Below are positions 1-10,300 of a stretch of DNA of 62,656 bases, piece by piece (the stretch's first letter is position 1; each line of letters starts with the position of its first letter). This stretch comes from Bacteroidia bacterium (lineage in GTDB: Bacteria; Bacteroidota; Bacteroidia; Bacteroidales; Paludibacteraceae). Below the pieces are notes generated by a model that saw only the letters and a list, made by a program, of their open reading frames with translations, ran no database searches and was not told the DNA's origin. The translations under genes and the position numbers were made by a program. The stretch is from positions 1-62,656 of the forward strand of contig SAAL01000005.1 in NCBI GenBank assembly GCA_009929445.1. The letters are read 5' to 3'.

Positions 1-48
1 AACGGGTAATAGTATTTTCTCTAATATATTCTCAACGGATGTTTTCAT
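1..48 (-). CDS. Possible 5' end of a gene cut by the window edge
   Basis: An ATG at 46-48 on the minus strand opens a frame of 16 codons (reading MKTSVENILEKILLPV) that runs off the window without a stop. A TATCTTTG box matching the Bacteroidota -7 consensus lies at 53-60, only four bases upstream of the ATG, which would give an almost leaderless mRNA. I cannot assign a family from 16 residues. It could equally be chance, with the true start further downstream outside the window. Confidence 0.3.
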   Translation of the reverse strand, partial: MKTSVENILEKILLPV

Positions 49-167
49 GAAACAAAGATAAAAAACTTATTTCTTCACAGGAAATCCAGTAGAACCTTTA
101 TTTTAAATACCTTTGCTTTGTTGAATCGTTTTATTTCTTTTAGCTTGTAAAAATTTTCAGGTAATAT

Positions 168-3100
168 TTATATTGCTTCAAACACTCCCCAGGCTTCTTC
201 TACCGATTTTACAGTTGAAAAAACAACCGAGCGTCGACCGTTTTGCTCCCTGAGTTTGCATACACGTGGATTTCTGGCCATGTACTGAAGCATGCGTCCA
301 AATTCATCGGACTGATAGTAGACTGATTTCTGATTGCTGACCAGGTATGCAATCATCTGTTGGTTTTTTAATACCAGTTTTTCAACGCCGTAACGCATGG
401 CGAGCCAGCGCAGTCGAACTATGAGCATCAATCCGGTGGCTTGATTGGGTATTTTTCCAAACCGGTCGGTCAGTTCGCGCTGAAAACGTTCAAGTTCGGA
501 TTCTGATTCCAGAGCATCCAGTGTCTGATACAGCGAGATACGCTCCGAAACATTTTCGATGTAGTCTGCCGAAAACATCAGTTCCATATCTGTATCAATC
601 TGACAATCTGTTACATATACTTTATTTTTACCTCCTTCGGTGCGTTCATCGGCATACAGATCGGCAAATTCTTCGTCTTTGAGTTCGTGTACGGCTTCGT
701 TCAGAATTCTTTGATAGGTTTCGTAACCCAAATCGGCAATAAAACCACTCTGCTCAGCACCCAGCATATTGCCGGCTCCACGAATATCGAGATCCTGCAT
801 AGCGATATTGAATCCGCTTCCAAGTTCGGCAAAGGTTTCGATGGCTTTGAGCCTCCTGCGTGCCTCAGGTGTGAGCAGACTCATATCCGGCGAAAGCAGG
901 TAACAGAAGGCTTTCCGGTTGCTGCGCCCTACCCTGCCGCGCAACTGATGCAAGTCACTTAGTCCAAACCGGTGAGCACTATTGATAATTATGGTGTTTA
1001 CGTTCGGAATGTCGATGCCCGATTCGATGATGGTGGTTGCCACAAGCACATCGTATTCATAATCAATGAAATCCATAATGATTTCTTCCAGTTTATCTGC
1101 ATGCATTTGTCCGTGACCTACAGCTACCCTGCAACCCGGAACGAGTCTTTTTATCATGGCCTCAATCATGTAAATATTCTGAATTCGGTTATTGATAAAA
1201 AAAACCTGGCCATTACGGCTCATCTCCAGCTGGATGGCATCGCGGATAACTTCTTCGTCGAATGGGTGAATTTCAGTCTGAACAGGGTATCTGTTTGGTG
1301 GTGGTGTATTGATGATTGATAAATCGCGGGCACCAAGCAGCGAAAACTGAAGCGTCCGGGGAATGGGTGTAGCAGTTAGAGTGAGTGTATCCACATTCAC
1401 TTTGAGTTCTTTCAGTTTTTCTTTTACCGATACACCAAACTTCTGCTCTTCGTCAATGATAAGCAAACCTAAATCTTTGAATTTTACCGATTTACCAACC
1501 AGTTTATGTGTACCGATGATAATGTCAATCTTTCCTTCTTCGAGTTTTTTAAGCGTTTCTGAAGTTTTCTGGGCAGATTTGGCTCGGCTCAGGTATGAAA
1601 TGGTGCACGGAAAATCTTTCAGCCTGTCTTTGAAAGTATTATAATGCTGCATTGCAAGTACCGTAGTGGGCACAAGTACAGCCACCTGCTTGCTGTCGGC
1701 TACAGCTTTGAACGATGCACGAATGGCAACTTCGGTTTTACCAAATCCAACATCGCCACATACAAGCCTGTCCATAGGCATATCGGTTTCCATATCCTTT
1801 TTGATATCGGCGGTAGCTTTCACCTGATCGGGTGTATCTTCATACAGAAAAGAAGCCTCCAGCTCCTGCTGCAAATAACTGTCGGGCGAAAATTCAAATC
1901 CTTTTTCGGCTTTTCGCTTGGCATAGAGCTTAATCAGGTCGCGGGCTATGTCCTTAACTTTGGCTTTTGTGCGTTCTTTCAGCCTTTCCCAGGCACCGGA
2001 GCCGAGCTTGTTGATACGGGGTGCCTCGCCTTCTTTGCCTTTGTATTTTGAAATCCGGTGCAACGAATGAATACTTACAAATATTATATCGTCATCTTTG
2101 TAAATCAGTTTCACCATTTCCTGCATCTTCCCGTTCACATTAGTCCTTACCAGCCCGCCAAACTTGCCTACTCCATGATCTACATGAACCACAAAGTCGC
2201 CAAATTGTAATTGATTGAGTTCCTTGAGTGTCATCACCACTTTACCCTGGCGTGTTTTATCGGTTTTGAGCTGATATTTGTGAAAACGGTCAAAAATCTG
2301 ATGGTCGGTGTAACAAACCAATGAGAGATCATGATCAACAAAACCTTCGTGAATGGTGTTTTTTACAGGTTGAAAAACAATTTCATCGTTTCGGTCTTTA
2401 AAGATGGCAGCAATCCGGTCGGTTTGTTTTACGCTGTCGCTGAAAATAAAGGTTTTATAACCTTCAGCGATATTTTTCTTCAGGTTGTTGCTTATTAATT
2501 CGAAATTCTTCTGAAAAACAGGCTGTGGAGAAGTATTGAAATGGATGGTTTGTTTGGCTTTGAAAAAAGATTTATTTCCCCATTCCGGTTTTCGGTAATC
2601 CGTAAGATGCTGAAGAAACTCATGGCCTGTGATATGTGTGGCATACAGATTTTCAACTAGTTGATTTTCCGTATTGGCCTTTACCAAAGCATCGTCGTAA
2701 AGCTGATTGATCCGGTCGCGGACAAAGGCAGCATCTGTAAAATGGAACCAGGTTTGACCGGACACAAATTCCGGAAAACTGACATATTTTGTATCATTGT
2801 AGCTTTTGTGCAAATCGGGTACAATTTCGATTTGCTGCTTTTTATCCTGCGAAAGTTGTGTTTCAATATCAAAAATTCGGATTGTTTCCACTTCATCGCC
2901 AAAGAAATCAAGTCGGTATGGCAGTTCGAATGCAAATGAAAAAACATCCACAATGCCTCCACGTACTGAAAACTGACCCGGTTCGTACACGAAATCGACA
3001 CGTTGAAAGCCATACGCTGTTAAAATTTCTATCAGAAAACCGATACTGATATTTTCGCCGGCTTTTATTTTCAATGTTTTCGATTTGAAACCATGCTGTG

Positions 3101-3500
3101 AAATCACTTTTTGCATCATGGCTTCAGGATAGGTAACTACGATTGCCTGTGAAGAAGTGTTAGTCAGCCGGTTGAGCACTTCTGTCCGGAGTATTTCGTT
3201 GGAAGAATCGAGCTGCGACAAGCGAATGGTTTTTTTGTATGACGAAGGAAAAAACATAACTACCTCATCGGATAGTATCTGCCGGAGGTCATTATACAGA
3301 TATCCTGCTTCGTCGGCATCGGTCATCACAAACACATGATTCTGTTTTACCCGCTGTGTGAATGCAGCCATTACAAGTGACAACGACGACCCGCACAAAC
3401 CGGAAATTCTGAGATTTGATTCGTGTGTTGCTGCCCACAAAGTCAACGCTTCTATCTGAGGATGGTGGGCATAAAGATGTTGAAATTCGGATAAATTCAA
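168..3500 (-). CDS. mfd: Transcription-repair coupling factor Mfd
   Basis: Mfd displaces RNA polymerase stalled at DNA lesions and recruits UvrA for nucleotide excision repair. The frame shows the expected order: an N-terminal UvrB-like region, an RNA-polymerase-interacting domain beginning near residue 430 (FGDFVVHVDHGVGKF), Walker A GDVGFGKT at about 582, the DEEQ helicase box at about 683, a second RecA-like domain with HRFGLSDLHQLRGRVGRS, and the C-terminal TRCF domain. The open frame extends to an ATG at 3557, but those extra 19 residues look like a hydrophobic artefact and a TATCTTTG -7 box (3521-3528) lies inside them. I therefore prefer the TTG at 3500, which gives MNLSEFQHLYAHHP, as in relatives, and a normal length of about 1110 residues. 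Function is certain; the start is inferred. Confidence 0.95.
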   Translation of the reverse strand: MNLSEFQHLYAHHPQIEALTLWAATHESNLRISGLCGSSLSLVMAAFTQRVKQNHVFVMTDADEAGYLYNDLRQILSDEVVMFFPSSYKKTIRLSQLDSSNEILRTEVLNRLTNTSSQAIVVTYPEAMMQKVISQHGFKSKTLKIKAGENISIGFLIEILTAYGFQRVDFVYEPGQFSVRGGIVDVFSFAFELPYRLDFFGDEVETIRIFDIETQLSQDKKQQIEIVPDLHKSYNDTKYVSFPEFVSGQTWFHFTDAAFVRDRINQLYDDALVKANTENQLVENLYATHITGHEFLQHLTDYRKPEWGNKSFFKAKQTIHFNTSPQPVFQKNFELISNNLKKNIAEGYKTFIFSDSVKQTDRIAAIFKDRNDEIVFQPVKNTIHEGFVDHDLSLVCYTDHQIFDRFHKYQLKTDKTRQGKVVMTLKELNQLQFGDFVVHVDHGVGKFGGLVRTNVNGKMQEMVKLIYKDDDIIFVSIHSLHRISKYKGKEGEAPRINKLGSGAWERLKERTKAKVKDIARDLIKLYAKRKAEKGFEFSPDSYLQQELEASFLYEDTPDQVKATADIKKDMETDMPMDRLVCGDVGFGKTEVAIRASFKAVADSKQVAVLVPTTVLAMQHYNTFKDRLKDFPCTISYLSRAKSAQKTSETLKKLEEGKIDIIIGTHKLVGKSVKFKDLGLLIIDEEQKFGVSVKEKLKELKVNVDTLTLTATPIPRTLQFSLLGARDLSIINTPPPNRYPVQTEIHPFDEEVIRDAIQLEMSRNGQVFFINNRIQNIYMIEAMIKRLVPGCRVAVGHGQMHADKLEEIIMDFIDYEYDVLVATTIIESGIDIPNVNTIIINSAHRFGLSDLHQLRGRVGRSNRKAFCYLLSPDMSLLTPEARRRLKAIETFAELGSGFNIAMQDLDIRGAGNMLGAEQSGFIADLGYETYQRILNEAVHELKDEEFADLYADERTEGGKNKVYVTDCQIDTDMELMFSADYIENVSERISLYQTLDALESESELERFQRELTDRFGKIPNQATGLMLIVRLRWLAMRYGVEKLVLKNQQMIAYLVSNQKSVYYQSDEFGRMLQYMARNPRVCKLREQNGRRSVVFSTVKSVEEAWGVFEAI

Positions 3501-3520
3501 AATCAGTAAAAAATGGGTTG

Positions 3521-3528
3521 CAAAGATA
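3521..3528 (-). promoter_or_regulatory. Putative mfd -7 promoter element
   Basis: TATCTTTG on the minus strand matches TAnnTTTG. No good TTTG -33 box sits 19 bases upstream. Its position inside the longest mfd frame argues for the TTG start at 3500. Confidence 0.4.
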
Positions 3529-3711
3529 ATCATTTTACATGATATAGGAAGATTCATTTGTAAATTGAAAACCTGAAAAATTAAACAGAAATATTATCAG
3601 TATTACGCTATCGTAGAAATTTCACTTTGTTTTTTTTTCGGATAACAAGTTGAAAATATGTTAAATAGTTATTATAATCAAAAATTATTTCTACTTTTGA
3701 CATTCATCAAC

Positions 3712-3735
3712 TTTTTTTTCAAAAAAAAAAAAAAA
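3712..3735. repeat. Homopolymer pair T8-C-A15 upstream of aqpZ
   Basis: Eight T, one C and fifteen A in a row lie between a possible -7 box (TACTTTTG, 3692-3699) and the aqpZ start. Such tracts slip during replication and are also common sites of sequencing error. Confidence 0.7.
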
Positions 3736-3800
3736 TAAGTTATTCAGGAGGCGGATACCGAAAAGCCTTACGAGTAGGTATAAATTAACATATTAATTTT

Positions 3801-4502
3801 ATGAAGAAAAACTTAGCAGAATTTCTCGGAACTTTCGGTTTGGTACTTGGAGGTTGTGGTAGTGCTGTATTGGCAGCAGGAATACCCGATTTAGGTATTG
3901 CTTATGCGGGAGTAGCCCTTGCATTCGGTCTTACCGTACTAGTAGGTGCCTACGGCCTGGGGCATATTTCAGGAGCTCACTTCAATCCTGCCGTTACCCT
4001 GGGTCTTTATACCGGTGGCAGAACCAGCGGTAAAGATGTATTGCCCTACATCATTTCTCAGATTCTTGGAGCCCTTGCCGCTGCCGCTGTTATCTACATT
4101 GTAGCTTCCGGCAAAACAGGATTCGCTATTGACAACTCTCAGCCGGGTGCTTTTGCTGCTAACGGGTATGGCGCTCTTTCACCTCACGGGTATGGAGTAT
4201 TGTCGGCAGTTGTCATTGAGTTTGTTCTTACTTTCATGTTTCTGATAGTAATCATGGGTGCTACTGACGAACGCGCTCCCAAAGGTTTTGCCGGATTAGC
4301 CATCGGTCTGGCGCTCACTCTCATTCACCTCATCAGTATTCCGGTAACCAACACTTCTGTAAATCCTGCCCGCAGTATTTCTCAGGCGGTATTTGCCGGT
4401 GGAGGATACATTCCACAGTTGTGGCTTTTCATTCTGGTGCCCATAGCAGGTGGCATGTGTGCCGGATGGGTTTATAAATCTTTTCTGAGCGAAAAGAAAT
4501 GA
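3801..4502 (+). CDS. aqpZ: Aquaporin Z, water channel
   Basis: AqpZ is an inner-membrane tetrameric water channel of the MIP family. The 233 residues have six membrane segments and both half-helix motifs, HFNPAV near residue 60 and SVNPARS near 190. The selectivity-filter neighbourhood [18 protein letters not shown] carries the His and Arg typical of water-selective AqpZ rather than glycerol facilitators, and is strikingly like the enterobacterial protein. The start is the ATG at 3801, which leaves no N-terminal excess. It stands alone, divergent from mfd and convergent with the metallopeptidase gene. Function is known for the family; physiological need here is not visible. Confidence 0.95.
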   Translation: MKKNLAEFLGTFGLVLGGCGSAVLAAGIPDLGIAYAGVALAFGLTVLVGAYGLGHISGAHFNPAVTLGLYTGGRTSGKDVLPYIISQILGALAAAAVIYIVASGKTGFAIDNSQPGAFAANGYGALSPHGYGVLSAVVIEFVLTFMFLIVIMGATDERAPKGFAGLAIGLALTLIHLISIPVTNTSVNPARSISQAVFAGGGYIPQLWLFILVPIAGGMCAGWVYKSFLSEKK

Positions 4503-4642
4503 TTTTTTTCATACGAAGATTTTTTATTTTTTTAAATTAAAGACGTATAGCCTGTCCCGATTTATCGGGAGAACACGCCATCCATCTTCATTCTCATGGG
4601 TGAAAATTTGTGTTTAATGGCTGTTTCATAAAATGAAACAGA

Positions 4643-4677
4643 AATGGCTGACATCATCCTGTCAGCCATTTTCATTT
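4643..4677. terminator. Terminator between convergent aqpZ and metallopeptidase genes
   Basis: Perfect 10-bp stem AATGGCTGAC / GTCAGCCATT with an 8-base loop, followed by TTCATTT. A second palindrome, CTGTTTCAT-aaa-ATGAAACAG (4621-4641), is immediately adjacent and supplies a T-rich flank for the minus strand. It probably serves both genes. Confidence 0.7.
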
Positions 4678-4685
4678 GCGGTAAT

Positions 4686-6752
4686 CTATTTCACCACTTT
4701 CAACGCTTCGTCCACAGCTTTCAGTGTCGGTTCTACAGATATGGCCTGTCCTACTCCGTTTTTCATCCAGATTTGCGGCACTATGCGTCCCTGCGTGTAC
4801 ATGCGCTGCATTTCGTCGGCCATGTTTTTTCCTTTCATCTGCTTTTCTACCTGAAAATCAATGAGATGACCAATGGGGTAATACGAAAGGTAAAGCGGAT
4901 AGTCAATCATGTGTGAATAGATTCCGAGAATCGGTTCGTCTTTTCCACCCAAAATGCCGGCATAGTATTCGTTCCAGACTTTTTTGGCTTCGGTGATTAC
5001 CGCGTCTTTCAGCTGAGCAGGAGTGGCATTAGGATTGGCATACATCCATTCCCAAACGGCAATATCAACCAATGCTACACCCATAATTTCATAACTTGCC
5101 CAGAAATTATCGAGTGCAAGAAATGCTTCGGCATCCGGATTTGCATTTTTTACCCCCAGTAACTCCAGATCGCGTTTTTGGAACATGAATGCAACCGCTT
5201 CGGTAAATGCATTGTTGGGTACTCCGTTGAGCATCCAGTAATCCACGTCGTTGAGTGTAATGGTTTGTTCGGTATTGTGTCCGAATTCATGTACGGCGAT
5301 GTTGTAGCCTTTGTAATCCATTCCGTTTTCACCAATGCGGGTACGCAGGCGGGCTTTCTGACCGCGGAGCACGGCTCCCCATGCATGTCCGGCGCCAAGC
5401 GATGCATCAACCTGTACCAGCGAAGCTATTTGTCGGGCTTTTTCGGATTTCCATCCGAGTTTGATCAGGATATTTGGCAGATCTTTTTCAACAGCCAGCG
5501 GTGTGGGGTATTTTGCTGATGTTATTTTAGTCAGTTCATCTTCGGATATTTCTCCTTTAGCCTTAAAGCCGTTGTACCAGATATCGAAGGGTTGTAAATC
5601 TCTTCCAAGCCGGGATTTGATGTATGCAGCCACCTCTTTCACCTGCTGAGATGAAAGCAGCGATTTGAATAGATTTTCGACGTCTTTTTGAGGTATTTCC
5701 ATGGCAGCATCAAAATTACGGCTCAAAGCAGTCGGGAAATTTGGTGAATAGGCATCAATTTGTCGGTTTGCCTTGAAATTTTGGAGTAGAACCTCGTAAC
5801 GAACATCGTTTTCAGGTTTTGAAGGCAATTCTTTTCCCGAATCAAAAATTTTATTTTCAACGGGATTCCATGTGTATTTTCCATTGTTGATTACCTCCGA
5901 AGGGATGGACTGGTCGATAATACGTTTCATCACTTCATAGATAAGCTGCTGTTTTTTAAGTCCGTTCACCTTGTCGGCGTAGTCCGATTTCAGTTCATCG
6001 CGCAGTCCCCAGTGAGTAATGAGTTTCATATCAGCCGGAAAAAGTTTTTCGCCTTTTGCATCCACAAGCTGCCCCATGTATATGTTGTAATTAGAGATAT
6101 AGGAATCGGCATTGGTCAATGTCTGAGACAGGTGCTGCTGAACCTGCGCCGGAATACGCGATGTAAAACGGTCGCCCATTCGGGCATAAGCCCATTGCTT
6201 ACGTGTCCAGGTGTCACCCAGTTTGGTTTTCTCATCCAGTGAGTAAAACGGAAAATTCAAGGCAGTAACAAAAGCAATTTTATTGGCATAAAAGTCGTCG
6301 TCCATGTGTGCTCTCACATCATAGCCACCAAAAAGCATATCAACGGGAGATTCCTCAAAACCAACAAGCTGAATAGGTTCTTTGAGCGTTACATCTATTT
6401 CGTTGAAATAGCCGCTGAGCGTCTCAAAATTTTTCTCCAGCCGTTTGTACAGCACATCCAACTGAACGGAATCTGCAATGAAATTTTCCATGCAGAATGT
6501 TGTAAAATCTTCGTTTGTGCCATCGGTTTGCTGCCAGAGTTGAGCAACCTGCTTTACGCCTCGCTCAATTCGTATTCGTTGTGTTTCACCTATCGAATCA
6601 AGCAATGATTTTGTAACTTCCGAAACCGATTTTTCGGAAATAAACCGCTTTTCTTTCATATTTTCAGTACCCGAAGTATTTGATTTACAGCTAAAAAGTC
6701 CGAAAAGGAACAATGCTGATAAAATAAGATAAAATGTGTTTTTCATATTCAA
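4686..6752 (-). CDS. Lipoprotein zinc metallopeptidase (HEFGH type)
   Basis: The 688-residue protein begins with a lipoprotein signal (LFSC, Cys22), so it should be anchored in the envelope. The zinc-binding helix HEFGH is at residues 488-492, and a Glu in FTEAVAF (about 518) is well placed as third ligand, as in gluzincins. The remainder is alpha-helical and charged, with no other domain I recognise. The spacing recalls large helical peptidases such as dipeptidyl peptidase III (M49) and M3 enzymes, but the motif is not the M49 HELLGH, so I do not assign a family. It stands alone on the minus strand, with a TATCTTTG -7 box at 6780-6787. Met3 is an alternative start. Peptidase chemistry is likely; the substrate is unknown. 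Confidence 0.75.
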   Translation of the reverse strand: MNMKNTFYLILSALFLFGLFSCKSNTSGTENMKEKRFISEKSVSEVTKSLLDSIGETQRIRIERGVKQVAQLWQQTDGTNEDFTTFCMENFIADSVQLDVLYKRLEKNFETLSGYFNEIDVTLKEPIQLVGFEESPVDMLFGGYDVRAHMDDDFYANKIAFVTALNFPFYSLDEKTKLGDTWTRKQWAYARMGDRFTSRIPAQVQQHLSQTLTNADSYISNYNIYMGQLVDAKGEKLFPADMKLITHWGLRDELKSDYADKVNGLKKQQLIYEVMKRIIDQSIPSEVINNGKYTWNPVENKIFDSGKELPSKPENDVRYEVLLQNFKANRQIDAYSPNFPTALSRNFDAAMEIPQKDVENLFKSLLSSQQVKEVAAYIKSRLGRDLQPFDIWYNGFKAKGEISEDELTKITSAKYPTPLAVEKDLPNILIKLGWKSEKARQIASLVQVDASLGAGHAWGAVLRGQKARLRTRIGENGMDYKGYNIAVHEFGHNTEQTITLNDVDYWMLNGVPNNAFTEAVAFMFQKRDLELLGVKNANPDAEAFLALDNFWASYEIMGVALVDIAVWEWMYANPNATPAQLKDAVITEAKKVWNEYYAGILGGKDEPILGIYSHMIDYPLYLSYYPIGHLIDFQVEKQMKGKNMADEMQRMYTQGRIVPQIWMKNGVGQAISVEPTLKAVDEALKVVK

Positions 6753-6965
6753 AAATAATTATACGATTCATTGTTTATACAAAGATAATGGAAATAAATC
6801 TGAAGGAATGAATGAAGCGCAAAAAGTTAATAAATTTACGATAATGAATGAGTCTGTAAATTTGTTTTTTATTACATTTCTGACGAGCATAAAGAGGAAC
6901 TAAAAATCAAGAAAAGACGAATATAATATCCGTCTTTTCTTACTCTATGGTTAAAAAAAATGCAT

Positions 6966-7259
6966 TTAAAACGCTTCATCGACACCCCAGACAAATACTC
7001 GCAAACCAAGCATTGGTGAGGTTTTATCCAATTGGGTCAGACTTTCTTTCAGGTTTTTCACCTGTCTGTCTTCCACTATTGTAAGAATTGAGTTATTAAG
7101 CGATGGCCAGGCATGGCTTCCGTAGTGAGGTTCACCTGTAACGGAGCCGCGTCCTTGTGTTCCTTCCCAGAATGTAAATCCACGAATTAAATACTTATCT
7201 AAAATCCGAATCACATCGTCTTTGTGCGACTGATCAAAAGTTATAAAAACTGCTTTCAT
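6966..7259 (-). CDS. PII/CutA-like small protein, last gene of the RND efflux operon
   Basis: The 97-residue protein MKAVFITFDQSHKDDVIRIL... has the alternating strand/helix pattern of a ferredoxin-like PII or CutA fold: an N-terminal strand ending in a long helix, a Gly-rich loop (TQGRGSVTGEPHYG) where PII proteins carry the T-loop, a strand ILTIVEDRQVKNL, then a helix and last strand. It lies about 120 bases after the RND pump gene on the same strand, so it could be co-transcribed with the pump, perhaps sensing a ligand or binding the transporter. That role is inference. No uridylylation-site Tyr context (as in GlnB) is evident. It might instead be an unrelated ferredoxin-fold protein. Confidence 0.65.
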   Translation of the reverse strand: MKAVFITFDQSHKDDVIRILDKYLIRGFTFWEGTQGRGSVTGEPHYGSHAWPSLNNSILTIVEDRQVKNLKESLTQLDKTSPMLGLRVFVWGVDEAF

Positions 7260-7380
7260 AATTTATTGTGTACAACTTCAAAAACCTGCTTCATTAAGTA
7301 GATTCAGAAATATTTGATTTTGATTTTGATTTTGAAAAAATTATTTTTTCACAAATAAAAGAGATTGAAGACTGCAAGCC

Positions 7381-10300
7381 TTATTTTACCTGTAATTTCT
7401 TTGCCATCTTTTTCGACTGTCTCTTCACGCCAATTCCTGCTGCAATAGTGTAAAGTACGGGTACTACAAGTAATGTTAATACCGTGGATACAGACAAACC
7501 GCCTATTACAGTAACGGCCATCGGACGCCACATTTCAGAACCCTCACTTTGCGAAAGGGCAAGGGGAAGCATACCCAGAATGGTAGTGGCAGTTGTCATC
7601 AACACCGGTCTTAAACGTGACTTTCCTCCGGCTACCACCGCCCGGATAATTCCCATTCCACGTTCACGGTTCAGATTGATGTAATCCACCAGTACAATAC
7701 CGTTTTTAACCACAATACCCACCAACATGATAAGCCCGATAAACGACATGATATTCAGCGTTCCTCCTGTAATAACCATGGCCAGAATTACCCCCGAAAT
7801 ACCAAAAGGTACAGAGAACATGATGATAAACGGATACGTGAGTGATTCAAACTGCGATGCCATCACGATATAAACCAGCAAAATAATGATGAAGAAGAGA
7901 ATTCCAAGATCAGCGAATGACTCCTGTTGCTCTTCGTACGAGCCACCGATATCAATAATTACATCCGACGGTACCTCTACCTTATCTATCTCAGTTTTGA
8001 TGGCTGTTACTGCCTTGTCGATGGTGGTGCCTGAAAGTGTAGCTGAAACGGTTACCACACGCTGGCGGTCTTTACGTTGTATGGTCGGTGGTGTAAACCG
8101 TTCAACTACAGTTCCCAAATCCTTAACCCGTACCGGCGATCCCTGTGTATTATAAATAAGTATGTTTTCAACATCAGTTAAGGACTGGCGATATCGGGGA
8201 TCGTAAGAAATACGTATGAAGTACTCCTGACCATCTTCACGATAAAGAGATGCTGTAAGTCCGTTGATACGATTTTTAAGAAAATTGGAGGCTGTAGCAA
8301 TATTTAATCCATGCATTGCGAGCTTTTCTCTGTCAAAATCCACCTGAAACTCAGGTACATATTCTTCACGACTTACCTGTATATTAGTTAATCCTTCAAT
8401 CTTACCGAAACGTGTACTCAGGTCCCTGGCTATTTGGTCGGTTTTATTAAAATCATATCCAAAAATATCTATTTCAAGATTTGACTGTCCGCCCATCATG
8501 CCGTTTTCACCGGTGGATACGTTTGATTTCCTGATTTCAGGCATTTTATCCAGTTCTGCCTGGAATTTGGCAATCAGATCAAATACCGATTTATCACGGT
8601 TCTTAATACTTACCAGTCGACAATCCATATCGATAATGTGGCTTCCGTTGCTCTGCAACGATCCCCAAACGTTCGAACTGCTCGCCTGGCCTACCGAGAA
8701 ATTGATAGTTTCGATTTCAGGATTTTCTTCTTTCCATTTCTTTTGAAGTTCCTGGGCAAGCTCGCGTGTTATTTCCATGCGTGTACCTATCGGAAGTTCA
8801 ATTTTTGCAGAAATATACCCGTCGTCCGATGCAGGAAAGAACTCAGTTCCGATTAATCCAACCGGAAGTAAACTTAAAATAAAGAACAGAGTGGTAAATA
8901 ATATGGTTTTCTTGCGGTTACGTACAGTCCAGTTTACAAACCGTGTATAAACATTATCCAGCCAATCCAGGAAACGCTGAATGGGTGAGTATATTTTTTG
9001 TGTAAGTTTTGTAGGATTTCTGTCCAGCCGGAGCATTTGTGAACTCAGCATGGGTGTAAGCGTCATGGCGCAAATCAACGACATGGTCATGATGATGGTA
9101 ACAATCCAGCCCAATTCCTTAAACATAACTCCGGCAAAACCTGTAACCAGCGTGAGTGGGAAAAACACAGCAATCAGCGTGAGTGTAGATGCCACCACTG
9201 AAAGCGAAACCTCGTTGGTTCCGTGTACAGCCGCACTTTTGGGGCGGCTTCCCCGTTCGATATGTGTGGTAATATTCTCGAGCACCACGATGGCATCGTC
9301 CACCACCATCCCGATGGCTATGGACAAGGAGCTTAGTGAGATGATATTGAGCGTGCCACCCGTAGCGTATAGGTATATAAATGAGGCAACAAGCGATACC
9401 GGAATGGTAAGAATGATAATGATAGTAGCCCTCCAGCGCCCTAAAAAGAATAATACTACGATTATTACAAATATGAATGCAAAAAGAACCGTTTCGGTCA
9501 GACCATTTATTGTATTCTTGATACCGTCAGAAGTATCATTTATTACCGTGATTTTTACATCGGGTGGTAAGTTTTTTTGTATTTCCGGCAAGGCTTTGAG
9601 GACCTGGTTGGCAATATCTACGGTGTTTGCTCCGGATTGCTTCTGAACTACCATTACCGCACCCTGAACGCCGTTGGTATAACTTTCCTGAACGCGTTCT
9701 TCAAAACTATCCGTTACGGTAGCAACGTCTGAAAGAAAAATGGATTTTCCACCATAATTACCTACTATGATGTTGTTTATTTCTTTGGGATCTTTGAATT
9801 CTCCCTGTACACGCAGCGAAAATGTTTCGTTACCTACATCCATTGTACCGGCCGGAATATTGATATTTTCTGCACCGATTTTCTGTGCAATGCCTTCAAC
9901 AGTGAGCTTGTGAGCTTCCATTTTCACCGGATCAACATAAACCTGAATCTGACGTTGAGGAGCACCTGCTATGGATACTGAACCTACTCCATCAATACGT
10001 GCCAGACGATTGGCAACATTGTCGTCCAGAATCCGGTATAATGCCGGAATGCTTTTTTCGGCAGTAGCTGATAGCATGATAACCGGTATCATATCTGTGC
10101 TAAACTTCATGATAATCGGCTCTTCGGCGTTTTCGGGCAGCATGGCTTTTACCAGACTGAGTTTATCACGCACATCGTTAGTGAGTTCGTCCAGATCTTT
10201 TCCGAATTCAAACTGCATCGTCACTACCGAACGGTTTTCTCTCGATGACGAGGTGAGTTCTTTCAGACTGGGAACAGTATTCAAAACATTCTCAAGCGGA

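Noticed and set aside
8981-9646. Open frame of 221 codons antisense to the RND pump
   Set aside because: Shadow of the pump gene; its Ser/Thr/Met-rich composition reflects the opposite strand's membrane codons.
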